Positions 51,699 to 60,488 of a stretch of 64,000 nt of DNA are shown piece by piece. The stretch lies in contig JADPRS010000012.1 of NCBI GenBank assembly GCA_015686845.1, positions 26,523 through 90,522 on the forward strand, given 5' to 3'. Position 1 is the stretch's first letter; each line of letters begins with the position of its first letter. The notes beneath the pieces were generated by a model. The model saw nothing but the letters and a program-made list of their open reading frames with translations. It was not told where the DNA came from and did not search any database. A program made the translations under genes and the position numbers. This stretch comes from Lutibacter sp. B2. GTDB lineage: Bacteria > Bacillota > Clostridia > Peptostreptococcales > Thermotaleaceae.

Positions 51699-52433
51699 TT
51701 ATAAATTAATTTTACGGTCTAATAAATATCCGGTTACTATAAATACCATTGCAATCATACCTATGCTAATTAAAAAACTTGTATTAGGAATTGTAAAATC
51801 AATTCCGTTCGCTAATAGGTAAGAACTATCAGTAAAAGAACCAAGCCAACTTGTAATCGTACCTACAACCTTTGAAATTAGAATAAAAAATAGAAAAGAT
51901 AATAATTTTCCATACTTAATAGCAGAAAAAATACTTTTTGCCAAAGCCATTGATAAATAAATCATTAGAATCAAAGTTATATATCCAAATAACATCAACA
52001 TCAACATTTTCATTATATTCAATACAAAATTTGGAGGAAGTTTTGATAGCATTTCTAACTCTGGAACTTTATTAAGGATTACTTTATAATCAACAAACCA
52101 AAAAATTCCTGCAAATACGCCAATCCCTAAACTTTCCAAAATAATATTAGCAATTTTTCCTCCTAAAATTTTATATCCACTTAATGGGGTTGTAAATAAA
52201 AGTTGACCTTCTTCAGTAAATAAACTTTTATACATTCTTATTATATGGTCAACCGCTAAAACAATTCCCATTACAAATACCACAAGAAATAAAGTCCCTG
52301 TATAAAGGGATAAATAATCATTTTTATTCATTATTCTACTTACAATATCTATATTTAATAATATGCAAACGGTCAAACCACCCAAGAAAATTTTCCATCT
52401 ATTCATCCATTCATACTTCATTAATTTAAGCAT
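51699..52433 (-). CDS. ABC-2 type permease
   Basis: The protein has 244 residues with six membrane helices; no periplasmic large loop. The start at 52433 is 9 bases after GGAGG and overlaps the ATPase stop by 8 bp. It belongs to the ABC-2 group and ends with LLDRKINL, as in many of the YtrB/YtrC-type systems. With the ATPase upstream it forms an exporter whose substrate is unknown. Such GntR-linked transporters answer to cell-wall or antibiotic stress. Third gene of the operon. Confidence 0.8.
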   Translation of the reverse strand: MLKLMKYEWMNRWKIFLGGLTVCILLNIDIVSRIMNKNDYLSLYTGTLFLVVFVMGIVLAVDHIIRMYKSLFTEEGQLLFTTPLSGYKILGGKIANIILESLGIGVFAGIFWFVDYKVILNKVPELEMLSKLPPNFVLNIMKMLMLMLFGYITLILMIYLSMALAKSIFSAIKYGKLLSFLFFILISKVVGTITSWLGSFTDSSYLLANGIDFTIPNTSFLISIGMIAMVFIVTGYLLDRKINL

Positions 52434-53124
52434 TTGCGTACACCTCCCTATATACTTCATCTATGGACATTCCCTTTTCTGTTCTAATATCTTCAGCATT
52501 CCCAGTTACTATAACATTTCCTTGATCCATAAAAATCACTTCATCTAAAATTCGTTCTAATTCCTTTACTAAATGACTTGAAATGATAATCGTATTTTCT
52601 TCATTACAAGCATTTAAAATTACCTCTATGGTTTTTTCTCTTGAAATAGGGTCAATCCCATTAAAAGGTTCATCTAAAACGAATAATTTTGCATTTCTAG
52701 AAAGTGCTAAACTTAGTTTCAATCTTCCCAACATACCCGTTGATAGAGATTTTACTTTTTGATCTTCTTTTAGTCCCATAAAAACGATCATGTCATTTGC
52801 TTTTTTTATATCAAAGTCTTCAAACAAATCATGAAAATACCCTATACACTGCTTAATCTTCATCCACTTAGGAAGATAATTGCTGGTTGGCATAAAGGAT
52901 ACAATTTCCTTTGTCTTTGTTCCTATTTTATTTCCGTTTATTTCAATTGTCCCATTACTTGGTTGAATCAGTCCTGCCATCATTTTCATAAAAGTTGTTT
53001 TTCCACACCCATTAGGGCCTAATAACCCATAGATCTTTCCTTCTTCTATTGTTACACTTAAATTTACTAAAGCCTTTTTAGTAATATACTTCTTAGTCAC
53101 ATTTTCAGCTCTCAACAGTTCCAT
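52426..53124 (-). CDS. ABC transporter ATP-binding protein, YtrB-like
   Basis: The protein has 232 residues from the ATG at 53124, 6 bases after GGAGG; longer starts at 53130 and 53148 run deeper into the regulator gene. Walker A is GPNGCGKTT, the signature is LSTGMLGRLKL (degenerate LSGGQ) and Walker B is LFVLDEPFNGID. It overlaps both the GntR gene (20 bp) and the permease (8 bp), so the three are translated together. Confidence 0.9.
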   Translation of the reverse strand: MELLRAENVTKKYITKKALVNLSVTIEEGKIYGLLGPNGCGKTTFMKMMAGLIQPSNGTIEINGNKIGTKTKEIVSFMPTSNYLPKWMKIKQCIGYFHDLFEDFDIKKANDMIVFMGLKEDQKVKSLSTGMLGRLKLSLALSRNAKLFVLDEPFNGIDPISREKTIEVILNACNEENTIIISSHLVKELERILDEVIFMDQGNVIVTGNAEDIRTEKGMSIDEVYREVYANA

Positions 53125-53485
53125 TTTCATCCTCCTCCATATACCCATTAATACATTCTAAAATTTTTTCATTAGAATATCCTACTTCTTTCATTCCTTT
53201 TACAAAATTTCTAAGTAGTTCATTTGCCATCTTATTTTTAATGTTGTGAATTACGCCTTCATCTTCTGTAATAAAAGACCCCTTTCCTCTTTGGGTAAAT
53301 GTAACGCCTTCTCTTTCTAATTCCTGATATACTCGTTGTACTGTATTTACATTTACCTTCAATTCTACAGCCATACTTCTTACAGAAGGAAGTTTGTCAC
53401 CTTTTTTTATCTTCCCTAATATAATCTCTTTTTTTATTTTTTCAATAATTTGCAGATAAATAGGACTCCTCGTATCAAATTCCAT
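53105..53485 (-). CDS. GntR-family regulator (YtrA subfamily)
   Basis: The protein has 126 residues. The N-terminal winged helix (IYLQIIEKIKKEIILGKI, then VRSMAVELKVNVNTVQRVYQ) and the short C-terminal helical tail without an effector domain are typical of the YtrA group. It probably represses its own operon by binding the palindrome at 53520-53531 over the -10 box. First gene of the regulator-ATPase-permease unit. Confidence 0.92.
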   Translation of the reverse strand: MEFDTRSPIYLQIIEKIKKEIILGKIKKGDKLPSVRSMAVELKVNVNTVQRVYQELEREGVTFTQRGKGSFITEDEGVIHNIKNKMANELLRNFVKGMKEVGYSNEKILECINGYMEEDENGTVES

Positions 53486-53519
53486 GAGTTCACCTCTCTC
53501 GTATCACTGTTATATTTAA

Positions 53520-53548
53520 ATAGTACACTATTGTAATATTAATGTCAA
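53520..53548 (-). promoter_or_regulatory. Promoter with GntR-type operator
   Basis: The -35 TTGACA (53543-53548) and -10 TACTAT (53520-53525) have a 17-bp spacer. The dyad ATAGT-AC-ACTAT (53520-53531) covers the -10, as expected for YtrA autoregulation. Confidence 0.72.
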
Positions 53549-53586
53549 CATTTTATTATATATTATATTAGATTAAAATAAAAAAG

Positions 53587-53611
53587 GAATACACTGTGAT
53601 CAAGTGTATTC
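53587..53611 (-). terminator. Intrinsic terminator of nfo
   Basis: The stem GAATACACT/AGTGTATTC (53587-53595, 53603-53611) overlaps the stop and is followed by six T on the minus strand. Confidence 0.85.
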
Positions 53612-54441
53612 TATTTATATAATTTTTTTAAAACCTCAATCTCTCTTTTATGCCCTTCTATGTCATAAGGGGTTTCTAAAAAGAAAGGTATATCTCTTAA
53701 TTTTTGATGATTGATTATATTTACAATAGCTTCAAGTCCAATATTCCCTTCACCTACGCCTGCATGTCTATCTTTTTTACTCCTGAATTCTGTCATATTA
53801 TCATTTAGATGTATTGCTTTTAATCTATCCAATCCTATTATTTCATCAAATTCATTTAATACGCCATCTAAATTATTTACAATATCATATCCGGCAGAAT
53901 GAACATGACAAGTATCCAATGTTACCCCCATTAATTCATTGTATTTTACATTCTCTATAATCATTTTTAATTCTTCAAACGTAGTACCAATCTCTGTTCC
54001 TTTTCCAGCCATCGTCTCTAACAAAATAGTGGTCGTTTCATTCCCTGTAATAACTTCATTTAATATAGTTACAATCCTATTAATTCCGTACTCTACCCCT
54101 TTTCCAGTATGATTTCCTGGATGAATATTGTATAAATTACATGGTATAAGTTCTAATCTTTTCAAATCATCTGCCAAAGCCATCTTTGCAAATTCCCATA
54201 TATTATCTTTAAAAGATGCCATATTCATAGTATAGGGTGCATGTGCTAAAATTGGCGCAAAATTATTTTCTTTCATTAAAACTTTCAATTTTCCAAGATC
54301 TTTTAAGTCTAAATCTTTTGCTTGTCCTCCTCTAGGGTTCCTTGTAAAAAATTGAAATGTATTTGCACCCATATCAAGTGCTGTTTTTCCCATATTTTCA
54401 TATCCTTTTGAAACACTCAAATGTGATCCTATATTCAGCAT
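53611..54441 (-). CDS. nfo: Endonuclease IV (AP endonuclease)
   Basis: The protein has 276 residues from the ATG at 54441, 8 bases after GGAG. It cuts DNA 5' of abasic sites, in base-excision repair. Zinc ligands and motifs are in order: [60 protein letters not shown] and [11 protein letters not shown]. All three metal sites look intact. Monocistronic. Confidence 0.96.
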   Translation of the reverse strand: MLNIGSHLSVSKGYENMGKTALDMGANTFQFFTRNPRGGQAKDLDLKDLGKLKVLMKENNFAPILAHAPYTMNMASFKDNIWEFAKMALADDLKRLELIPCNLYNIHPGNHTGKGVEYGINRIVTILNEVITGNETTTILLETMAGKGTEIGTTFEELKMIIENVKYNELMGVTLDTCHVHSAGYDIVNNLDGVLNEFDEIIGLDRLKAIHLNDNMTEFRSKKDRHAGVGEGNIGLEAIVNIINHQKLRDIPFFLETPYDIEGHKREIEVLKKLYK

Positions 54442-54671
54442 AATGTCCACTCCATTCTCATTTCATTTTTAATCTCTAATTTGAAAAATTCCTATTCCTC
54501 GTTCTTATTATATCTCTATCTTATTGCAATAATCAAAACGTTTTAGTCATATACATTAAGTCAACCTATCTTTTTACGAGAATTAGTGTCATAATAAGTA
54601 ATATAAAAGTTAAACTTGATTTAGTAGAATTATTATTGATACTAGTTATATTATATTTAGGGGATGATACC

Positions 54672-55454
54672 ATGAATTATATTATATTTGATTTAGAATT
54701 TAATCAAGGCTCCAACTCGATAAGAGAAGATACCAACTTAAAAAATTCTGAATGTCCTTTTGAAATCATTCAGATTGGTGCGCTAAAGCTTGATGAAAAT
54801 TTCCATACAATTTCAACCCTAGATAAACTAATAAAACCTAAAATATATAATCAACTTCATCCTGTTGTAAAAAACCTTACAGGAATAACAATAGATCAAT
54901 TAAATAGTGCTCAACCTTTTGATGAAGTCTATAAAGAATTTGTTGAATTTATTAAAAACGATAGAAGTATCTTATGCGTATGGGGCACAGTGGATATAAA
55001 AGAATTATTAAGAAACATCTCATATCATCAGTTAAGTCTGTCTCCAATACCTAAAGAATATATTAATATTCAGTCTTATGCATCCAAATATTTAAATTGT
55101 CCAAAAGGAACTACAATAGGTCTACGTAATACAGTAGAATTATTAAATATTACACTTAAGCAGGAATTTCATAATGCTTTTAACGATGCTTACTATACAT
55201 CTGAAATTTTCAAGAAACTCTATAATGAAAATATGGAATCTAAAATATATACGCATGATCATCACAAGAGACGAAATAGACATAACAAAAAAAATCAAAA
55301 AGTTGATACTTATCATTTAATTCAACAATTTGAAAAAATGTTTGATAGAAAAATAACTACTGAAGAAAAATCAATCATTAAACTCGCTTATATGATGGGA
55401 AAAACAAATCAATTCCAAATTGAAATATCTGACAATAAATTCCAAGAACAGTAA
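54672..55454 (+). CDS. DEDDh 3'-5' exonuclease (RNase T/DnaQ-like)
   Basis: The protein has 260 residues from the ATG at 54672. Its Exo motifs are DLEFNQ (acidic pair), CVWGTVDIKELLR (Exo II) and HNAFNDAYYTSEIF (Exo III with catalytic His and Asp). This is the small DEDDh exonuclease family related to KapD and Eri1. It degrades DNA or RNA from the 3' end. It has a basic patch (HDHHKRRNRHNKKNQK, about 200-215) that may help in binding nucleic acid. Confidence 0.85.
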   Translation: MNYIIFDLEFNQGSNSIREDTNLKNSECPFEIIQIGALKLDENFHTISTLDKLIKPKIYNQLHPVVKNLTGITIDQLNSAQPFDEVYKEFVEFIKNDRSILCVWGTVDIKELLRNISYHQLSLSPIPKEYINIQSYASKYLNCPKGTTIGLRNTVELLNITLKQEFHNAFNDAYYTSEIFKKLYNENMESKIYTHDHHKRRNRHNKKNQKVDTYHLIQQFEKMFDRKITTEEKSIIKLAYMMGKTNQFQIEISDNKFQEQ

Positions 55455-55540
55455 ATAAAAAGAAGGTATTTAAATTAAAATATAGAATATTCTTATAATA
55501 TACTTTAATTAAAATTTGTTCTATGAAAGAGGGATATTTC

Positions 55541-55708
55541 ATGTATGACGAAAATTTAAAAGAAATACAAATAGAATTATGTTCTCTATGTAAAGATTTT
55601 ATTCAATACATAAAAAAACTAGAGGATGAAAGCGTAATCTCACATGAAGAATACCTTACACACACCGAGAAGAAAATAGACTTTTTAAATAAGGTTAATC
55701 ATATTTAA
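55541..55708 (+). CDS. Small soluble protein, unknown
   Basis: The protein has 55 residues from the ATG at 55541, with GAGGGA 6 bases upstream. It is mostly helical, with CSLCKDF (two Cys spaced by two) and a Glu/Lys-rich end. It resembles short regulators in size only; the Spo0E motif is absent. A terminator follows directly, so it is a real small transcription unit. Confidence 0.55.
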   Translation: MYDENLKEIQIELCSLCKDFIQYIKKLEDESVISHEEYLTHTEKKIDFLNKVNHI

Positions 55709-55714
55709 GAAATG

Positions 55715-55751
55715 AAAAAAGTACAGCACCCATTAGGTGCTATACTTTTTT
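55715..55751. terminator. Bidirectional terminator
   Basis: The arms AAAAAAGTACAGCACC and GGTGCTATACTTTTTTT have one mismatch and T-runs on both strands, between the convergent small gene and the DUF1657 gene. Confidence 0.88.
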
Positions 55752-55960
55752 TATTGTGGCTGATTATATTGAGGTTCTTCACTTTTTACATAGTCTACTC
55801 TACTTTTAAGTGTTTTAGCTGCATTGTCCATAGTTGTAGATAATTGATTAAACATTTGTTTTGCTTGCTTATCATCTGTATCCAAAGCAAAAGTTTTTAA
55901 TTGTGAAGCTAGACCTTCTGATCCTGCTAATGCTTGTTCCAGTTTATTGATTGTTGTCAT
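55751..55960 (-). CDS. DUF1657 protein
   Basis: The protein has 69 residues from the ATG at 55960 (AGGAGG 7 bases upstream). It is entirely helical. LASQLKTFALDTDDKQAKQM and the end VKSEEPQYN are the DUF1657 hallmarks. DUF1657 proteins are found with the spoVA operon of spore formers. It is divergent from the DUF1657-DUF421-spoVA operon (start 296 bp away). Confidence 0.88.
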   Translation of the reverse strand: MTTINKLEQALAGSEGLASQLKTFALDTDDKQAKQMFNQLSTTMDNAAKTLKSRVDYVKSEEPQYNQPQ

Positions 55961-56117
55961 ATAAGATTCCTCCTCTATTTGAGTTAATACTAAGTACATA
56001 TATAGTATTATCAAATCCAAAAAAAATATTATTTTTTTTAGAAAATATTTAATTTTTAATAAATGAATATAAACAATAATTAATTGTAAAACTAGATTTA
56101 TATAAAGTGAAACTTAA

Positions 56118-56156
56118 TTCAGCTAGAATTTTAACTCCATCTTAATTCTAGCTGAA
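56118..56156. repeat. Hairpin in the spoVA upstream region
   Basis: Perfect 13-bp arms TTCAGCTAGAATT (56118-56130) and AATTCTAGCTGAA (56144-56156) lie about 100 bp upstream of the second DUF1657 gene. No T-run flanks it. It may be a terminator or a regulatory site. Confidence 0.5.
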
Positions 56157-56204
56157 CTTATCCAGGAACTTTACAATTCTTATCTCCAACTTGCAAAAGT
56201 GGGC

Positions 56205-56231
56205 GTATTAGAATTGTTAGTTATCGTATAA
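56205..56231 (+). promoter_or_regulatory. Possible sigma-G/F promoter of the spoVA operon
   Basis: GTATT (56205-56209), spaced by 15 bases from CGTATAA (56225-56231), looks like a forespore promoter (GHATR and CATWATA). It starts 26 bases before the DUF1657 ATG. The match is partial. Confidence 0.4.
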
Positions 56232-56256
56232 AATTTATAAAAAGGAGATTTTTTAT

Positions 56257-56463
56257 ATGACGGTTGGTGCTAGCGTTAAACAAACACTTGCTAATCTAAA
56301 AGGGGCACAGGGCACATTAAGAACCTATTCTATTAAAGTTCAAGATGAATCTGCAAGATCCATTTATGCAGAAGCATTAATGACAACAAATAAAGTTATT
56401 GATGATTTAAATAAAAGACTTAAAACCATAGAGTTGGAAGAACCACAATATAGAGCTTATTAA
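56257..56463 (+). CDS. DUF1657 protein, first gene of the spoVA-type operon
   Basis: The protein has 68 residues with AAAGGAGA upstream. It is helical, ending with ELEEPQYRAY, the same EEPQY end as the divergent DUF1657 paralogue. In the mobile spoVA operons of Bacillus, a DUF1657 gene lies at the head of the operon. Its biochemical role is unknown. It is followed 13 bp later by the DUF421 gene. Confidence 0.85.
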   Translation: MTVGASVKQTLANLKGAQGTLRTYSIKVQDESARSIYAEALMTTNKVIDDLNKRLKTIELEEPQYRAY

Positions 56464-56476
56464 GTGAGGGGAAAAT

Positions 56477-57337
56477 ATGAAAGACTGGATTGAAATACTT
56501 ATAAGGTCAATAGCATTATTTTTTATAACTTTTGCTTTTATTAGGATCATGGGAAAAAGACAACTCATTAGAATGACACCATTCCAATTCATTAATTATT
56601 CTGTAATTGCGATTTTAGTTGCTTTAATGGCCACAAATCTTATTAAAAATTTAGCCTTTGGATTTATCACTTTAGGGATTTGGTTTTTGTTCCCTATTGC
56701 ATTAGATTATTTATCTATGAAAAGTAAATGGATTCATGACTTAGTATATGGAAAAGAAACAATTTTAGTAAAGCATGGTAAGGTCATGGAAGAAAGCCTA
56801 AGTCAACTAAGACTCACAGGCGAAGAGCTTTTAAAGGAACTTCGGTCTAAAAATGCATTTAATTTAGCAGATGTTGAATTTGCTATTATGGAATCTACGG
56901 GTGAAATTAATCTACTATTAAAATCCGATAAAAATCCTATTACGCCTCATAATTTAGGGACAATTGTATCACCCCAAAGTGCACCTCAAACGGTGATTTT
57001 AGATGGAACTATATTAGATGAACCATTAAAAAACATGGGGTTAAACAGAGGCTGGCTAAACGTAGAATTAGAAACTATGGAAGTGTCTCTAGACAATGTC
57101 TTTATTGCACAAGTAGACTCTTCTGGTGATTTATACGTAGATTTATTCGATGATTCTGTACAACTTCCTGAGGCAAAAGTACAAGAATTACTTTATGCTA
57201 CCCTTGAAAAAATTCAAGCTGATCTTTGTTCTTTTGCTCTAGATACAGACAATCAAAAGGCAAAATCTATGTATTCAAACAATGCACATGAATTTCAAGA
57301 AATGATAAAAAAACTAGAACCTCATTTATTACGTTAG
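56477..57337 (+). CDS. DUF421 (YetF-type) membrane protein with DUF1657-like tail
   Basis: The protein has 286 residues. Three membrane helices (about 8-28, 35-55, 60-80) are followed by the YetF/YcaP domains: RIMGKRQLIRMTPFQF, GKETILVKHGKVMEE and LRLTGEELLKELRSKN. The end (about 240-286, DLCSFALDTDNQKAKSMYSN) is like the DUF1657 protein core (compare SQLKTFALDTDDKQAKQMFN), so a DUF1657-type helix pair seems fused at the C-terminus. YetF-like proteins in spoVA2mob operons are linked to spore resistance. GAGGGG precedes the ATG. Confidence 0.88.
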   Translation: MKDWIEILIRSIALFFITFAFIRIMGKRQLIRMTPFQFINYSVIAILVALMATNLIKNLAFGFITLGIWFLFPIALDYLSMKSKWIHDLVYGKETILVKHGKVMEESLSQLRLTGEELLKELRSKNAFNLADVEFAIMESTGEINLLLKSDKNPITPHNLGTIVSPQSAPQTVILDGTILDEPLKNMGLNRGWLNVELETMEVSLDNVFIAQVDSSGDLYVDLFDDSVQLPEAKVQELLYATLEKIQADLCSFALDTDNQKAKSMYSNNAHEFQEMIKKLEPHLLR

Positions 57338-57351
57338 AAGGTGAATTATAC

Positions 57352-57831
57352 GTGTCTAATAAACAAACTAAAAAATTAACACCAGCGCAGCAACAATATC
57401 AAAAGTTTTCCAAAGCTAGAGAACCAAAGAGAAAAGTTCTTAGAAATACCATAAGAGCATTTCTTGTTGGGGGTTTTATATGTACGATAGGGCAAGGATT
57501 ACAATGGATCTTTATAACTTATTTTAATTTCACAGAAATAACAGCTGGAAATCCTGCGACAGCAATTCTAATTATTATTTCTGTTTTACTCACAGGCTTT
57601 GGTGTATATGATCAGATTGCTCAATGGGCTGGTGCTGGAACAATTATTCCTATTACAGGTTTTGCTAATACCATTGCCTCTGCTTCAATAGAGCATCGTA
57701 GCGAAGGATATGTATTAGGTGTAGGCGGGAATATGTTTAAACTAGCTGGTTCCGTTATTGCTATGGGCGTTTTTTCAGCCTTTGTCGTTGCCCTTTTAAA
57801 AATAACAATACAATGGTTAGGTGGGATGTAA
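57352..57831 (+). CDS. spoVAC: Stage V sporulation protein AC
   Basis: The protein has 159 residues, starting with GTG at 57352 after AAGGTGAA. Four membrane helices; GGFICTIGQGLQWIF and GAGTIIPITGFANTIASA are typical. SpoVAC forms the dipicolinic acid channel of the inner spore membrane, and in Bacillus it behaves as a mechanosensitive channel. It is directly followed by spoVAD with no gap. Confidence 0.94.
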   Translation: MSNKQTKKLTPAQQQYQKFSKAREPKRKVLRNTIRAFLVGGFICTIGQGLQWIFITYFNFTEITAGNPATAILIIISVLLTGFGVYDQIAQWAGAGTIIPITGFANTIASASIEHRSEGYVLGVGGNMFKLAGSVIAMGVFSAFVVALLKITIQWLGGM

Positions 57832-58833
57832 ATGCTTAAAGGACATCAATCATGGGTTTTTAATTCTAAACCTGTTATATTATCATCAGCTGCTATTGGC
57901 GGTCCTTTCGAAGGGAAAGGAAATGTAGCTGAGGATTTTGATATTCTTCATGAAGATTTATGGTTAGGACAAGATAGCTTTGAAAAAGCAGAAAAAAAGT
58001 TACTAGAAGAAGCATGTGAAAAAGTGATTGAAAAAGCAAAGAAGAAAAAAGAAGATATTCAATTCTTTATTAGTGGAGACTTAATGAATCAAATCATCTC
58101 TAGCAGTTTTACTGCACGTACATTAGGTGCACCTTTTTTAGGTATTTTTGGTGCCTGTTCTAGTTCTATGGAGGGTTTAGCCTTAGCTTCTTTACTTATT
58201 GATAGCAACGCAGCAAACTATATCATAGCTGCAGCATGTAGTCATAATGCCTCAGCTGAAAAACAATTTAGGTATCCAACAGAATATGGCTCTCAGAAAC
58301 CTCCAACTTCACAATGGACTGTTACTGGAGCAGGCGCTGTATTATTATCTAAGAATGGTCAAGGACCCCGTGTTACTTCAGCTACCATCGGCAGGGTAGT
58401 AGATATGGGCATTTCCGACCCTTTCAATATGGGCTCAGCAATGGCTCCTGCAGCAGTGGATACAATTGAAGCTCATTTTAGAGATTTGAATATTGATCCA
58501 TCCTATTATGATCTCATTGCCACTGGTGATCTTGGTCAAGTAGGTCATAGGATCGCTTGTGATTTACTCACTGAACATGGTTTTAAAATGCCACCTGAAA
58601 TTTTTACCGATTGTGGAATATTGATATATAAAAAAGATCAACCCGTGATGGCGGGTGGCAGTGGTTGTGGTTGTTCCGCTACTGTAACATATGGACATTT
58701 TCTAAATCGTATGCGCAGAGGAGAATTAAAAAGAATATTAATTGTAGCAACAGGTGCATTAATGTCTCCCATGTCCTATCAACAAAAAGAAAGTATCCCT
58801 TGCATAGCCCATGCAGTATCTATAGAAATGTAA
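57832..58833 (+). CDS. spoVAD: Stage V sporulation protein AD
   Basis: The protein has 333 residues with a thiolase-like fold. The segments FNSKPVILSSAAIGGPFEGK, FGACSSSMEGL and AGGSGCGCSATVTYG are SpoVAD hallmarks. It binds dipicolinic acid for uptake into the forespore. ATG at 57832 follows the spoVAC stop directly, so translation is coupled. Confidence 0.95.
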   Translation: MLKGHQSWVFNSKPVILSSAAIGGPFEGKGNVAEDFDILHEDLWLGQDSFEKAEKKLLEEACEKVIEKAKKKKEDIQFFISGDLMNQIISSSFTARTLGAPFLGIFGACSSSMEGLALASLLIDSNAANYIIAAACSHNASAEKQFRYPTEYGSQKPPTSQWTVTGAGAVLLSKNGQGPRVTSATIGRVVDMGISDPFNMGSAMAPAAVDTIEAHFRDLNIDPSYYDLIATGDLGQVGHRIACDLLTEHGFKMPPEIFTDCGILIYKKDQPVMAGGSGCGCSATVTYGHFLNRMRRGELKRILIVATGALMSPMSYQQKESIPCIAHAVSIEM

Positions 58834-58848
58834 AAGAGGTGTTATCTA

Positions 58849-59202
58849 ATGGAAAAATTCATTTGGGCTTTTATAGTAGGAGGCACAATATGTGTCATTG
58901 GACAACTTATGATGGACGTATTCAAACTTACTCCTGCCCATACAACTAGTACGTTAGTTGTAGTTGGAGCTATATTAGGCGGCCTTGGTTTATATGATCC
59001 TTTAATTAAGTTTGCAGGTGCAGGTGCTTCCGTACCAATATGTAGCTTTGGGAATGCATTGGTCAAAGGGGCTTTAGCAGAATCTGAGAAACATGGTATC
59101 ATTGGTGTACTTACAGGAATCTTCGAAATTACAAGTGCAGGTATCTCCGCTGCAATCATTTTTGGATTCATGGGTTCTTTGGTGTTTAAACCAAAGGGTT
59201 AA
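58849..59202 (+). CDS. spoVAEB: Stage V sporulation protein AE, b type
   Basis: The protein has 117 residues with four membrane helices. GGTICVIGQLMMDVF and GAGASVPICSFGNALVKGA are typical. It resembles SpoVAC in its helix layout, and both are parts of the channel. Last gene of the operon, 15 bp after spoVAD, ending in the terminator at 59208. Confidence 0.94.
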   Translation: MEKFIWAFIVGGTICVIGQLMMDVFKLTPAHTTSTLVVVGAILGGLGLYDPLIKFAGAGASVPICSFGNALVKGALAESEKHGIIGVLTGIFEITSAGISAAIIFGFMGSLVFKPKG

Positions 59203-59207
59203 AATAG

Positions 59208-59248
59208 TAAGAAGTCAGCTAATTAAAACCTACTTAGCTGACTTCTTA
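59208..59248. terminator. Bidirectional terminator after spoVAEb
   Basis: Perfect 15-bp arms TAAGAAGTCAGCTAA (59208-59222) and its complement (59234-59248) lie between convergent genes. Confidence 0.85.
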
Positions 59249-59258
59249 AATTCCTCAA

Positions 59259-60488
59259 TTATTTTAACTTTTTCATTATAACCACCATTAAGAAAATTGA
59301 AATACAAATAATGATTCCATTAAATATTAATTTGTAGTCTATATTCTTTTTAGGATCTTCTATATCTACCTTATTTTCATTTAATTTAGTAAATTTACCA
59401 ATTTCTTGTTCCTCCTCTTCTATATAGTTTCTATACGCCTCTATATCATAATTTAACTTAGTAGCCTGATCATTTCCAAATGAAAGCTTATATTTATTAC
59501 TACCATCATCCTTAAAAACTAATTTATCTATATAATAATTAACTTCTATATCTTCTATTTTTATAGGCTTATTGTCTTTATTTGCGATGACTAATTTAAT
59601 CTTATCGCTACTAGTAAAATCACCAATATCAATACTGGTTCTTTCTTCTTTAAAATTCTGAAGAGATATTTTATGTATTTCGCCTGCATGGGTTACATCA
59701 TATTCTCCATCATATTTATAAGTCAAATGATAATTTCTTTTAAAATCATCCTTACTTATTATTTTAATATTGTTTATTTTAAGTCCATCTTTGTTATCTA
59801 AAAGAATAACCGTATCACCATTTTTATCATTAGAAATACTATACTCTAACTTTTTTGTTTTTTTATAGTTATCATATAATACTTCTTTTTTATTAAAAGC
59901 TACCTTGAAACTTTCTATTGAAGTATTTTCAATATCATTTATAAAAACAATTCTATAATAGAGATATTTATATGGTTTATCCAATTCTATATATGTTTTT
60001 TTTCCTAGATCCGTTTCATATATAACGTCTTCCTTTATTAATTCCCACTTTTTATTATCATACCCCCCATACACTTTTACATTTTTCAAAAAGTTACTAT
60101 TCCCAATTTCAAAGAGTAACTTATTTCCTACAATATCAGAGTCATTCTCTTTCGTAGTGATCTTAAAATCACTATACTTATCATTTTTCTTCATAAAAGA
60201 TAATACTTCTTTAGCTTCATACTCTACATAAACTTCTTTGGTTTCAGTTAAATATTCATTAAATATATAATAGGGTACAAATTGATCTTTATCATTTACG
60301 ATTCTCAAATCTGACAAGTCTTTTTTAGAAAATCTATATACATCTTCATCTAAAAAAACACTTTTATATTGCATTATGTCTTCAAATTTAATATCTTTAG
60401 AGTAATTCCAGTTGTTTATATCTTCAGCAAATGTTACAGAACTACAAATTATAATACATATTAAAAATATAATACTCTTTCTTATCAT
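59259..60488 (-). CDS. DUF3999-like exported membrane protein
   Basis: The protein has 409 residues. A signal peptide (MIRKSIIFLICIIICSSVTF, cut near FAED) precedes a large extracellular strand-rich domain. A C-terminal membrane helix (FNGIIICISIFLMVVIM) ends in KKLK. The layout and its place directly after a DUF2339 gene (4-bp overlap) fit DUF3999. It probably assembles with the DUF2339 protein in the membrane. The function of the pair is not known; a link to the cell envelope is possible. A GGGG site precedes the ATG. Confidence 0.75.
   Translation of the reverse strand: MIRKSIIFLICIIICSSVTFAEDINNWNYSKDIKFEDIMQYKSVFLDEDVYRFSKKDLSDLRIVNDKDQFVPYYIFNEYLTETKEVYVEYEAKEVLSFMKKNDKYSDFKITTKENDSDIVGNKLLFEIGNSNFLKNVKVYGGYDNKKWELIKEDVIYETDLGKKTYIELDKPYKYLYYRIVFINDIENTSIESFKVAFNKKEVLYDNYKKTKKLEYSISNDKNGDTVILLDNKDGLKINNIKIISKDDFKRNYHLTYKYDGEYDVTHAGEIHKISLQNFKEERTSIDIGDFTSSDKIKLVIANKDNKPIKIEDIEVNYYIDKLVFKDDGSNKYKLSFGNDQATKLNYDIEAYRNYIEEEEQEIGKFTKLNENKVDIEDPKKNIDYKLIFNGIIICISIFLMVVIMKKLK

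Noticed and set aside
58842..59171. 109-residue minus-strand frame
   Set aside because: It is antisense to spoVAEb and without a plausible start.
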